Shown piece by piece: positions 49,099 to 60,547 of a stretch of DNA of 64,000 bases (position 1 is its first letter; each line of letters starts with the position of its first letter). Under the pieces are notes generated by a model, which saw only the letters and a program-made list of their open reading frames with translations, did not search any database and was not told the origin of the DNA. A program made the position numbers and the translations under genes. This DNA comes from Daphnia pulex (taxonomy: Eukaryota > Arthropoda > Branchiopoda > Diplostraca > Daphniidae), in assembly GCF_021134715.1 (NCBI RefSeq), contig NC_060017.1, positions 3,410,001 to 3,474,000 on the forward strand. The letters run 5' to 3'.

Positions 49099-50401
49099 AT
49101 GACCGAATTCGATGTTGAAGAAGTCTTTACCGTCGCATTGAAAGCAGTGAAAGATGCAGGAGAAGTATATGATTCTAGTCAACATGTTATTATGATATCA
49201 TATCTAATTTTATCTTTTTGTGTCGTCATCAATTAGATTATCAAAGAAGCATTCTACAAGAAGAAAGCTGTGCTCACTAAATCATGTGCTGTCGATCTCG
49301 TAACCGCAACTGATCAGGCGGTGGAGAAAATGTTGATTGGTAGAATCAAAGAAAATTTCCCTAACCACATGTAATGATTTCATTGTTTGCTGCGGTGGTG
49401 TTTCAACTAGTGATAACATTCAAATCTGTGGTTTCCAGGTTTATAGGAGAGGAATCAGTGGCAGCAGGAGAAAAGTGTGACCTGACGGATGAACCCACCT
49501 GGATTGTTGACCCAATTGATGGAACAATGAACTTTGTACACTCATTTCCTCATTCCTGCATATCACTAGCAGTGCTGTACCATAAAGATATCCACATTGG
49601 CATAATCTACAATCCAATTTTAGACCAAATGTTCACTGCCAAACTTGGTCAAGGAGCTTTTTTAAATGATAAACCCATTCAGGCCTCTGAAGAAACAGGT
49701 ATCAAAGGAAAGGGAAACTCTCCTCTACTTTCACATTTGAATTTTCTTTCAGATTGATGTATTTTTTTTTTCTCCCAAAGAATTGGGAAAATCTCTTGTC
49801 ATTGCCGAGTATGGTTGCGGTTGGGATATCCAAACAATGGAAAGTGTACTTAAAAATATAACAGCGCTTATGAACAAAGTTCATGGGTAATAATTTATGA
49901 TACCATACTTTGTTAAATAGCTGTGCAAAGAATTTTGAGGATGAAAAATTTTCTCCTTTCGGAGCCGTAAGACATCGAATTCAGCTGAAATCTGATTTAA
50001 TTGGCAGGCTTAGAGCTATGGGAAGTGCTGCATTGAACATGGCCTCGGTCGCTTCGGGTGGAGCAGACTGCTACTTTCAATACGGGAGCCACGTGTGGGA
50101 TATAGGTAAAATTATCTCCTCATTTTTGAAACAGCAAATTTATAAATGTGCTTAATTTATTTCAGCCGCTGGAACGTTAATTGTAAGGGAAGCTGGAGGT
50201 ATTTGTATCGACACGGAAGGTACTTCATAATAATTCTCCGTTTCCGATTACAAATGATTCTATAATTTTTTTTTATTTTTTTTATTTAATAAAGGAGGAC
50301 CATTGGATCTGATGTCTCGGCGGATGATTTGTGCGTCATCTGAAAAACTGGCCCTTCAAATCATTCCTCTTCTTACGCCATTGATATTAGAAAGAGACTA
50401 A
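49099..50401 (+). CDS. Inositol monophosphatase
   Basis: Hydrolyses inositol monophosphates to free inositol in the cytosol (phosphoinositide recycling; Mg-dependent, Li-sensitive family). Seven exons: 49099-49164, 49237-49370, 49439-49698, 49781-49886, 50008-50105, 50166-50219, 50295-50401; 274 residues against about 277 in human IMPA1. Metal ligands are all present: Glu71 in GEES, Asp91 and Asp94 in WIVDPIDGT, and Asp220 in WDIAAG. The C-terminal GGPLDLMSRR core is intact. Introns are short (54-121 nt). An alternative AG at 49919-49920 would add 29 in-frame residues before exon 5. Confidence 0.93.
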
Positions 50402-50910
50402 CGTCGACTAACACAAAATTATGTTCTTATCTGGCTTAATTTCATTTGAAAGTTTTGTGGTGATCTCAAATGTGTCTGCTTAGCTATCAGGTAATTTGCA
50501 CTTTTGCAGATATATTAAAATGTTAAGATTCAGCGGTATTAAATATTTTCTTATTTGAATGTCTGGTCCTCTGAAGTTTCCTCAGTCCAACAGCAACTGT
50601 TCAACCAAATAATGCCATGACGTTGTATAGCAGAACCATGGTTATTTGGCTTCGAATCATGAAACTTCAATGCTGAGTTAGGGCTAGGAAAACTGTCCCG
50701 ATAAATTTATAAAAACAGACTTGTCGTCTTGCCATGTATGATGGACTTGAGTGTTTGACTGTAAACAAGAAAAGTCCACATAATCATGTGAGTGCTTCGC
50801 ATTTTTGTGAACTTATATATTCTAACAGCTATTGTTGTTCTCATTGTCTATATATTTAGTTGGTCTCCAGTCGACGACATGTTCGAATATTGTTCAGATA
50901 CAGAGGAGCA
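50402..50910. other. Intergenic, no feature seen
   Basis: AT-rich spacer between the inositol monophosphatase stop and the channel gene; it should contain the channel promoter, but no specific motif was identified. Confidence 0.5.
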
Positions 50911-53900
50911 ATGAAGAGAAACAGATCTATATCTCAAATGCGAGAGTCACAAGGCGCAATGTACGCTAACAGCCGCAATAGGAGTTTGAATCAGAAGGAA
51001 ATGGCTGAAATTACGGATGCGTTTTTGCGTAACACTTCCATCCATGGAATGCGATACATAGGACAGCGAAATAGGCCCATTTTCGAAAGGTAATTGCGCT
51101 TTTTTTGTATTTTCTTTTTTTTTTTTATAAAACTCGTTTTGTATTTCTAAAAAAGAATATTTTGGATGTTGCTTGTCGTCGTGGGTTGTGTCATTTCGGT
51201 GTATGGATGTTACCTAGAATGGATTAAATGGAGCGATTCTTCCATTTTGATCACTCGTGATCCGTCAGTTACAACCCACGACCCAATAAACTTTCCCGTC
51301 ATGACTATCTGCAGTACAAACAAGATTTCTTCGAGCAAATTGGAGGCCGTAATCAACGAACCAAAGTTGTTATTTTTATTTAACATTGTCGCAGGTTCAA
51401 TAATGGCAAACGAAGATGAATGGGCTGCTTTTCGAAATTTGTTTTTATAGATATAGCTGGATGAATTATTCTTCCATGGTCATGGCTATACGTTACTTGA
51501 CAAAATTTGACGGTCTGGTAAGCAACACTGAAGACGACAACTTTCAGCATTTGCTTCATGAGCTAAACGAACGCAACATTGACATAGAAGATTTGGTGGA
51601 AGTCATCCATCAGGTGCACCCTAGATGCAGTGATATGATTGTCGATTGTCAGTGGTTAGTAAAAGATTTGTGTAGCTCTTACTACACGTTTCGGAACTTA
51701 TTTCTCATTCTGCTATTGTTAACAACAGGAAATCAAGTGTTGTTTCCTGTGGTCGCCTCTTATCACTTCGGATGACTGATGATGGTTTTTGTTGCTCGAT
51801 TGACGTGGGTGTCTTCGACAGAGACGATGAAAATGGGTATGTTAAATGTCAATGAATAAAATTATTCGTTTGTATTTTTATTTTAAAAATTCGAATATTA
51901 GAACCACCGGCACCGTATACGACTACGGAGTTCATTCCGCCTTTCGAATCATCCTTGATCCTAACGTTAATGACAATGTTCTGAGCACCATTAGCATTGA
52001 CGGTTTCAAAGTAACTCCCCTCCCCCTTTTATTTTTGCCAAGAGTTGAATAATGTGATTTTATTTAAACAGATTTTATTGCACAACAAAGACGAATTTCC
52101 TGACGTGATTGAGCGCGGGTTCATTGTCGGATCGGGATATGAGAATTACGTGGCTCTTAACAGCTATTCAGTGAGTTATACACCTGTCATCCCATCTGTT
52201 TCGTTCGAAAAGCGCCAATGCTACGTCGAGGGTGAAGGGAAGCTGAAATATAATTTGAGTGGCCTCATTTACACCCGTTCTAGTTGCCTTTTCGAGTGTC
52301 GCACCGAAAAAATTCTGGAAGAATGTCAGTGTTTACCTTACTTTATTAAAGGTGTTCAATTAGAAATGTATTTTTCTTTGCTATCACTTTAACATGATTT
52401 ATTTTGTTCTAGTGAACGTCTCCGTCCCTAGTTGCCGACTACAATCTTATCCTTGTGTCGTCAAATTTTATGGTTTCGCATTATTTGTTTTATCCGACGA
52501 TTGAGAATTTATTTAACATTCATTCTTTCTGTCCATATAGTTCGATCCGTTTTTATGGCATCGATTGCTAATAACTGCAGATGCCCTGCCACCTGCAAGG
52601 ATCAGTGGTTCACGACCCAGATTTCCTCAGCTCCGTTATCTCTTTCGGGGTTTTCCTCTTCGAGAACTTTTCAACGCATATCCAGGAGAAAGAATGTGGA
52701 CGCCAATTATAGTGTGAGACCTTTTTCTCACAGGGAAGCTGCAGTCTTTCGTTCGATGGTATATTCCCGTACAACGTCAACATAATTTAAACAACAGTCG
52801 ATACATGCCTCAAAAGGTTGGAGGCATACACACAGCCGTAGCCGTATAGCCAGCGTCAAGCACAAGAAAGACACAAATACGACAAGTTAAAAACGGGGAT
52901 CGAGCAGGCCAGTAGCAGGTCGAATTAACGGCCTGACACTTGACTCGCGAAAGGGTGAATCAACACTAGACTGGGTGAACAGCCCAGCGTTGACCAAAGA
53001 AAGAACAGCAATCGATGGGGTTTTATACGACAAACAAGGTCAACGCGATCACCAACGCAAGGTGAACGTAATGAAAGGATGGAAAGGAAAATGACTTGTT
53101 TCCAGAAAGAGGGGGAGGATATTTTTCCAAGAAAGAGTAAGCAAGTGCATTCCTTACATGCCTCGGGGACATGGGAGATTGCGTCCCGCAATCTAGCAAA
53201 ATAAGACAATGACTGAAATTGGAACAGCATGAGAAATGTTAAAACTGACGGAAACATCGATAAGCGTTCCAGCGAACGTAACTGTGCGACTGACCGGGCG
53301 CCTTGTGGCCGGTGTAACAGTCGAAATAAAAATAACAAGTGATAGCGAGTAGAATGTCAGTGGTAGCAGATCTTGTAGAGCAGTATGTGTCTTGTTCTTG
53401 TAGTGGCTCGATATTTTGAAAGTAAGGTAAATGCAAGCCCAGCAATCAGTTCTGGTCGATAAAACGTGGGTTGGATCGATGGTGATGATCATCCGACTTC
53501 TTGACACCAATATGTGAGACCTTTTTCTCACAGGGAAGCTGCAGTCTTTCGTTCGATGGTATATTCCCGTACAACGTCAACATAATTTAAACAACAGTCG
53601 ATACATGCCTCAAAAGGTTGGAGGCATACACACAGCCGTAGCCGTATAGCCAGCGTCAAGCACAAGAAAGACACAAATACGACAAGTTAAAAACGGGGAT
53701 CGAGCAGGCCAGTAGCAGGTCGAATTAACGGCCTGACACTTGACTCGCGAAAGGGTGAATCAACACTAGACTGGGTGAACAGCCCAGCGTTGACTAAAGA
53801 AAGAACAGCAATCGATGGGGTTTTATACGACAAACAAGGTCAACGCGATCACCAACGCAAGGTGAACGTAATGAAAGGATGGAAAGGAAAATGACTTGTT

Positions 53901-54536
53901 TCCAGAAAGAGGGGGAGGATATTTTTCCAAGAAAGAGTAAGCAAGTGCATTCCTTACAATAGGTAATACTTTAATAAATATGTCCTTGTCTTTTCTACGT
54001 TTATTTCTACAACTACGTGCAATTAATATTCGCCATCGCAGCGTGAAGCTGATTGGACTTCGAATCTTTTTTAAATACAACGCTGGTGACAGTTTTTCTA
54101 TGGATGTCCCGTTCGGCAACAAAGAACTGATAGGTATTAAACATGACAAGATTCACATTTAAGTAATGAAATATCTTATGTAATATCTATGCATGAAAGC
54201 TTCAATTGGTGGAATATTGGGTCTCGGATTAGGTTTCAGCATGATTAGCGCCATCGAGTTATGTTATTTCTTGTGCTGCGGATGGTGTTTCCGCAAAAGA
54301 AGGAGAATGTCGGAATCAACTGACAACTGGGTGTTGCTGGGCGACGTTCAATTTCCCATCAAACATAAGCGTTCGCATCAGCCTAAAAAAATTCCCGATA
54401 TTCCTGTCAAGGTAAATTCTGTTCTCAAATATGAATTTCTATCCATCCGTATCCATCTCATATTTCTATAATTGGATATCGCTTGTAACAGAGAAGAACC
54501 ATCGTCAATGCTCGGGTCAATACTATCTCCGATTGA
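50911..54536 (+). CDS. DEG/ENaC (pickpocket-like) sodium channel, interrupted by LTR element
   Basis: Two-pass amiloride-sensitive-type channel subunit in the plasma membrane. Eleven exons: 50911-51089, 51156-51365, 51451-51654, 51729-51836, 51902-52010, 52072-52351, 52413-52472, 52541-52712, 54042-54133, 54200-54411, 54492-54536; 1671 nt, 556 residues, phases consistent. The cytosolic FLRNTSIHGMRYI box precedes TM1 (IFWMLLVVVGCVISVYGCYL). The Cys-rich ectodomain includes SSCLFECRTEKILEECQCLP and CRCPATCKDQWF. TM2 carries the GGILGLGLGFSMISAIELCYF selectivity-filter region. A 1246-bp LTR element sits exactly after the last base of exon 8, displacing the normal donor (GTAATA at 53963). Normal splicing of exon 8 is therefore doubtful and the allele may be null or altered. 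Apart from the insertion no stop or frameshift is seen. Confidence 0.85.
52713..53158 (-). repeat. LTR, left copy
   Basis: 446-bp terminal repeat of the TRIM-like element. Its first bases (TGTGAGA) contain a GTGAGA that could act as a cryptic splice donor for the disrupted exon 8. Confidence 0.9.
53513..53958 (-). repeat. LTR, right copy
   Basis: 446-bp terminal repeat, identical to the left copy except for one base as far as I can read. Confidence 0.9.
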
Positions 54537-55155
54537 TTCAATGACACTTACAAGGGCCTCCATCAGTATTATTAAATTCTAAAGAGGTCAGTATGTAATC
54601 CTAGTTTTAATGTGTAATATTGAATAATACATTAGACAATACGCCACAGTTATTCCTCGTTTTTATGGCGATGTTGGCTTGATAACGATGTGGGGGTGCT
54701 AAAAAAATAATGCGTTACTTGACATTATTATTTGGTTGCGATCCTGATGTATTCTTACTTGTGTCTGATGCCTGCTGATAAACTTGGCAAGAATATCTGT
54801 GGCTGAAGTCCCTACGTGACAAAACCGTCAACACATTTACAGCGGCTAAAACCACTTCAAGGCGCAACTTTCCCTTTATATCGTGTTCTCATTTGTCTTA
54901 TGTTATAAATTCTTGCTTAGTGACGTCGAGGAAAAGTGTTACGCAATAGTTCGAATGAGTTTATTCTTTGTACGACATTCTTAATTCTCTCAATTCTCAT
55001 TTCATGTTTCTTACGATTGGGATATTTTGTGCAATACATCCGCTATCATATCGAAATAGGTAGTCGGTCATACTGACATATACCGTATACTGTACATGGT
55101 AACATGTAGGCCTAAATACATGACATATACAAGTCATGAAAAGGTAGAAGAATCG
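54537..55155. other. Intergenic; partly GH7-unit flank
   Basis: Spacer between convergent genes. About 54910-55115 resembles the flank sequence between GH7 copies (compare 61294-61532), including ATACTGACATATACCGTATA and GTAGGCCTAAA. Confidence 0.5.
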
Positions 55156-56634
55156 TTATCCCATTGTTGGATGGGCGTAAACGCGAATATAATCAATTTG
55201 AAGGGCGGAATCATCAACGGAACACTGAGACCAAGTAGGGTACCTAAAAGGGCAGAAAGGCAAACACTATCAGTAATCATAAGAATTATCATAGAACTTT
55301 TAAATTATTATTGTTAACGATATCAACCACTGATCCTTCTTCTCCCAAAAAGAACCCATGGAGGCGTCTGGCGAAGAATTGTTCCATGGTTTTGGGTACG
55401 GATAATTCTCGCAACTGTCGGGGAAAAAATCACCACCCACGGCAACATTGATTGCGATGAAAAACTACAAATAGATAATCGACGACGAATCAATGTTTTT
55501 GTTAGTTTCAGAATTACAGTAGTTTCTTGATATAAATTGTTACTTCTCGGTCAAACGGAGCCATTGAAGTGCCATTGATCCAAGGATTATCAACTGTGTC
55601 ATTAAACCGGGATAGTTCCCAAAATCCTTCTATAGGTGGCTCCAAAGAGCCCACCATCTGATCATCGACAAAATAATGCATGCTACTGGGATTCCATTCA
55701 AATCGATAGGTCCGGAAATCGGAGGAGAAACTATCATTACCTTGCGCCTCCCTTCAATTAAGTATAGTTCAATAAAATATTATATGATGCCGTGTTTTCG
55801 CAACAGGTTCGTTACTTTGTCCACGTTATCGATTTGATGTGGTCTTCGTTTAGTCCCCATTCCAGTGACGATTCCATCACGTTATTTCCAGCTGATTGTC
55901 CGTTACACGTAAATGCATTATTTCCTCTGACGGACACCAAGCCGATATAGCCGGATCGTGGCCATTCGCCGTAGACATTATTTTTCGGCATCAGGGATAT
56001 TTCTGTTTGAAAAATAAAAATAAATCAACAAATTATTCGGAACGATTTGGGATTGAATTAAAACCTGGCCAGAGCCAATCGCCCCGTGGCATCTTTGCTC
56101 GAATCTCGACAGTCCCGTAAGTGAAAGTAAATGTTGATTTTGTCACTAGTGCTGCTGACTGAATAGGATTTGCTATGTCATGATTTGCTTTGCTGCGTTA
56201 GATAAAATATGTCAGCAAACTATAAATAAAAGTCAATATAACGTGCACGTACAGTACACATCCACCGTCCACGGCCAGATTACATCCTTCTCTTTTCAAG
56301 TTGTACTTGCCGTTATGTAAAAACTTTTCTCCGAAACGCTCAGTCGTCAATGTTGGTTTAATGAATAGTTTTCCATCCTTGATAAAACTAAATGAAGTAC
56401 CGTAAATTAATGAAACACTCAAAAAAGATATTGCGTGATTTTATTTCACCTGTTTTCTGGTCGACGGGTGTAGTACTGAAACTGATTCTCGTTCATTCGG
56501 TAAGACGTAACGACATTGTCCCACCTTTCCATAGAATCGAATTCCTCACTTAACAGAAGTCTCCGTTCGGCAGACGATGGACGGGCAAAACCGACTAACA
56601 CAATTTGCGCAATCAGCGCAATTGCGACAGTCAT
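55156..56634 (-). CDS. GH16 beta-1,3-glucanase-like / GNBP-type protein, catalytic motif lost
   Basis: Secreted beta-glucan recognition-type protein. Seven exons on the complement: 56450-56634, 56253-56387, 56065-56192, 55816-56002, 55544-55751, 55328-55464, 55156-55243; 355 residues, all phases consistent. A signal peptide spans about residues 1-22. Typical GH16/GNBP segments follow: LLLSEEFDSMERW, DGKLFIKPTLT, YGTVEIRAKMPRGDWLWP, MPKNNVYGEWPRSG, FRTYRFEWNPSSMHYFVDD, DNPWINGTSMAPFDREFF, INVAVGG and a final LQIDYIRVYA. The catalytic box, normally GEIDxxExRGN, reads GYIGLVSVRGN, so the nucleophile, Asp and acid/base are Tyr168, Gly170 and Ser173. This argues for binding rather than hydrolysis, as in insect GNBPs. 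It lies convergent to the channel gene and beside the GH7 cluster. Confidence 0.88.
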
Positions 56635-56953
56635 GTTTGAACAAGAAATACTGTGGTGTTGGGTAAGAATGAAACTGGCGTGTTGTTGGGGAAAATATGT
56701 CTATCGTCCCAGTTTCTCGACTTGCAATCATTAACGCTCGCTGACGTGCGTCTTTGAACATGTATGTTTTATTTCAAGCATTGCAATCACGTGCTGCTGT
56801 CGGTCACATGACTAGGATCGTCAAACGAACTTGACGAAAATTTCACCAGATAAATCTTGATTTTTTCTCCAAACTTAGATGCATGATTAAAATATATTTC
56901 AAAAGAAGATAGCAACAGGTGGGTACAGTTTAGTTGCCATCATTTTAAGCTCA

Positions 56954-58256
56954 TTAAGCAGTAGAGCCAATCGGGCCGAATCTAACGTTCGAATATGTTA
57001 CGGTAGAATTGGGATTATTTGGTTCAACCGGACAAGGTCCATAGGGTTCTTGGTCAAGCCACCCCATATAAGTATCATCTGAATCTCCCCAAAGGCTAAA
57101 ATTTAACACCACTCCTTTCTTCATGCCCGGAGTCGCTCCATCAGTGATTCCGTGAAAATAGTCTTCGTATCCTGGCGGGAATGTTGGAATGTAATGATAA
57201 TCACAAAATTCATCCGAAAGGGTTGAAAAACCTCCCTCAACCTTGAAATAAAAATTGCGTGGCAATGACAACACAACTGTTAATGTTTCGTAACGAAACG
57301 GATTCAACCTGTATTAATTATAATACCTCAGGTGTGAAAATCATTTGGCCGTTTTGGACGTAAAGCTGTTGGACTTCCTTTAGATCACCCGTGTCCATTC
57401 CGTCGGTTGTAATGAATCGAGTGATGATTGTAAATGGTTTAGTCGTGTCTACTGCATAATTTGACCCACGACCGTAAAAGTCTTTGTGTCCCAGCGGATA
57501 AGCATTGAGTCCGCATCCATAAGCACTGCATTTTCCGGCAGTGGCGTTACACGGATGAGCCGTAAACATGGTGGCCAGACTATTTGCTTCTATAATGTCC
57601 ATTTCAAAGCAATTTGGAGGATCGTCCTGCCCATCACAAAATCCAGTTCCGTAAATAGCTCCAGCGTATCCGAATTCCGCATGACCTCCGTCCGCTGGCA
57701 TACCGGCAAAAACTAAGGCTGCGTTCCTGCCACAACCGACTGTCGACATATCCACGTCAAAGGTGATCTCCCGATTCAGAGGGTAAAAGATTTTATATCT
57801 AACAAAAGAAAGTACAAAATTATTTAGTATGAATATTAAAGAATTGTACTAAATTCCATTGCTATGAGATTTACTGGTCTCCACTCCCCATAAAGAGCCT
57901 GGCGCCGCCCCTTTGGTAGTGCGCGAACGTCATTTCATCACCATTCGTAATGGTAACATGGAGTTGTTTTTCATAAATTTCTAAGGGAGCTGTCTGAATA
58001 AATTATATTTCAAATTTTTTATATTTTATAAAAAAACATTTTCTAAATTATATAGGGAGGGGGAACGTTGTTTTACCTCGTTACATGTTACTTGATCTTC
58101 GCAGACATAGAAGTAATCTGCTATTAGACGTGTTTGTTCGGGCTGACAATTTCCCGGACTGGTGCAAATGTAAAGTGTAAAATCCAATCCTTGCGGAGTA
58201 ACTGGCACTGCAATAGCCACCATCAAACAGGTGATCAAAGATTTTATATGCAACAT
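56954..58256 (-). CDS. GH7-family hydrolase, copy B
   Basis: Secreted beta-1,4-glucan hydrolase of the same compact type as copy A. Exons on the complement: 58077-58256, 57875-57993, 57327-57798, 56954-57241; 352 residues. Signal peptide MLHIKSLITCLMVAIAVPV, then LDFTLYICTSPGNC. The catalytic box is EMDIIEAN with Glu165, Asp167 and Glu170; the C-terminal GWLDQEPYGPC and FGPIGST are present. Exon lengths (180, 119, 472, 288) equal those of copies A and C. Its catalytic-loop motif reads GTGFCDGQDDPPNC. No disruption is visible. Confidence 0.88.
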
Positions 58257-58390
58257 TTTTGGAATAAAGATGGCAACGAATTGATGTCTTTAACTTCTCT
58301 AATTAGTCTTTTTAACACTAATGAGAAAGCTTTAATAGCATTCTTTCCTTATTTTAGTTACCCCACAACTATAACTCTAGCGATAAGACA

Positions 58391-58442
58391 CCATAGATAA
58401 GCATTATCAGCCTATTAAACGCGCGTTCAATGTTTGATGAAC
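58391..58442 (-). promoter_or_regulatory. Conserved GH7 promoter block, copy B
   Basis: GATAAGCATTATCA (two opposed GATA motifs) followed by CCTATTAAACGCGCGTTCAA, about 140-190 bp upstream of the copy B start codon. Order and spacing match the blocks upstream of copies A, C and D. Confidence 0.55.
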
Positions 58443-58960
58443 GTGTTATTAACACACCATGTTTACGAAATCGTTTATCTAATAAAAAAGATTATGTTTT
58501 GACTGTGTACATTAAAATTATTTTCAGTTTCTTTATCAACCGAAATAAAATCGGAGTTGGGACAATCTGGGGCATTTACCTTCCATTTTTTTAGAGCTCT
58601 ATTGTTGAGAGTAATGAAAATTATGGAATTGTGTTTTTTCCTATTATTACAGAACTAAAAACTTCTTAAAAAAGTTAAGAGAGAATAATTCTTGCCTATT
58701 AGTGACGACAAGGAAAACTAGGCAAAAATTTGTTTGTACAACATAGGCTAATTAATTCTCGGCAGTGGAGATATGTAGTCGGTCTTGTACTGACATAACG
58801 TGTGTAGGCTTAAATTGTATACATGGTAACATGTAAATACTTGGAATTGTCGAAATTTTTTTTCCATCAGATGAATATTAATTTTTTCTACAAAGGGATG
58901 TTTTTGTCATTCAGACATTCATCTCTCATTTACTTGCATGATTAAAATATATTTCCAAGG
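58430..58960. repeat. Duplicated GH7 intergenic unit (B/C)
   Basis: Near-copy of 63165-63690 and of the parts of 60480-61620 outside the inserted element. Shared runs include AACCGAAATAAAATCGGAG, ATCTGGGGCATTTA and TTAGTGACGACAAGGAAAAC. It shows that the GH7 cluster arose by tandem duplication of gene plus spacer. Confidence 0.8.
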
Positions 58961-59008
58961 AAGATAGCCACAGCTGGGTACAGTTTCGTTTGAATCATTT
59001 GAAGCTCA

Positions 59009-60315
59009 TTAAGCAGTAGAGCCAATCGGACCGAATCTAACGTTCGAAAAAGTTACGGTAGAATTGGGATTATTTGGTTCAACCGGACAAGGTCCGTAGG
59101 GTTCTTGGTCAAGCCACCCCATATAAGTATCATCTGCATCCCCCCAAAGACCAAAAATTAATACAACTCCTTTCTTCATGCCGGGAGTCACTCCATCAGT
59201 GATTCCGTGAAAATAGTCTTCGTATCCTGGCGGGAATGTTGGAATGTAATGATAATCACAAAATTCATCCGAAAGGGTTGAAAAACCTCCCTCAACCTTG
59301 AAATAAAAATTGCGTGGCAATGACAACACAATTGTTAATGTTTCGTAACGAAACGGATTCAACCTGTATTAATTATAATACCTCAGGTGTGAAAATCATT
59401 TGGCCGTTTTGAACGTAAAGCTGTTGGACTTCCTTTAGATCACCCGTGTCCATTCCGTCGGTTGTAATGAATCGAGTGATAATTGTAAATGGTTTAGTCG
59501 TGTCTACTGCATAATTCGACCCACGACCGTAAAAGTCTTTGTACCCCAGCGGATAAGCATTGAGTCCGCATCCGTAAGCACTGCATTTTCCGGCAGTGGC
59601 GTTACACGGATGAGCCGTAAACATGGTGGCCAGACCATTTGCTTCTATAATGTCCATTTCAAGGCAATTTGGAGGATCGTCCTGCCCACCACAAATACCA
59701 GTTCCGTACATAGCTCCAGCGTATCCGAATTCCGCATGACCTCCATCCGCTGACATTGCATGGAAACCTGCGGCCGCGTTCCTGCCACAACCGACTGTCG
59801 ACATATCCACGTCAAAGGTGATCTCCCGATTCAGAGGGTAAAACATTTTATATCTAATAGAATAAATTACAATATTCTAATACGTGAATATCAAACAAGT
59901 TTTTTTGAATTGCATTGCTATGAGATTTACTGGTCTCCGCTCGCCATAAAGAGCTTGGAGGAGCCCCTTTGGTAGTGCGCGAACGTCATTTCATCACCAT
60001 TCGTAATGGTAACATGGACTTGTTCTTCATACATTTCTAACGGGACTGTCTAAATAAATGTTTGCCAATTTTTTTATATTTTATATAGAAAAATTTTCTA
60101 AATTATATAGGGAGGAGGAATGTTACATACCATACCTCGTTACATGTTACTTGATCTTCGCAGACATAGAAGTAATCTGTTATTAGGCGTGTTTGTTCGG
60201 GCTGACAATTTCCCGGACTGGTGCAAATGTAAAGCGTAAAATCCAATCCTTGCGGAGTAACTGGCACTGCAATAGCCACCATCAAACAGGTGATCAAAGA
60301 TTTTATATGCAACAT
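59009..60315 (-). CDS. GH7-family hydrolase, copy C
   Basis: Exons on the complement: 60136-60315, 59931-60049, 59382-59853, 59009-59296; 352 residues. The signal peptide is identical to copy B. The catalytic box is EMDIIEAN followed by GLATMF (Ser to Gly relative to B). The segment after the DVDMSTVGCGRNAA motif reads AGFHAMSADGG, as in copy D but unlike A and B (LVFAGMPADGG), which suggests sequence exchange among copies. The fold core and C-terminus are intact. Confidence 0.88.
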
Positions 60316-60420
60316 TTTTGGAATAACGGTTGCAACGAATTGACGTCTTTAACGTCTCTAATTAGTCTGTTCAACACTCATTATTTTGTTTATCATACTC
60401 TAAAACTCTAGTGATAAGAA

Positions 60421-60480
60421 ACCATATAGATAAGCAATTATTAGGCTATTAACAAACTCGCGTTTAATGTTTGTTGGACT
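60421..60480 (-). promoter_or_regulatory. Conserved GH7 promoter block, copy C
   Basis: GATAAGCAATTATTAGG variant of the GATA-like palindrome, then AACTCGCGTTTAATGTTTG. One half-site is weakened by an extra base and a changed base relative to copies B and D. Confidence 0.5.
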
Positions 60481-60547
60481 TGATAATCAACAAGCCATGT
60501 TTACGAAATCGTATATCTTATAAAAATGATTATTTTGTATGACAATT

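Larger units (their letters stand above)
52713..53958 (-). mobile_element. TRIM-like miniature LTR retrotransposon
   Basis: Two direct repeats of 446 bp (52713-53158 and 53513-53958) begin TGTGAGACC and end TTACA, giving TG...CA ends. They flank a 354-bp interior without gag or pol. Only one difference between the repeats was seen (GACC versus GACT near 52953/53753), implying a very recent insertion. The host tetranucleotide ATAG is duplicated at 52709-52712 and 53959-53962. On the minus strand, TGGTGTCAAGAAGTCGG follows the LTR and resembles a primer-binding site, hence the minus call; no clear polypurine tract was found. Confidence 0.9.

Noticed and set aside
53159..53512. Open frames in the interior of the LTR element (up to 137 codons, some running into an LTR)
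   Set aside because: No gag, protease, RT or integrase motif; the frames extend into the LTR and differ in register, so the element is non-coding.
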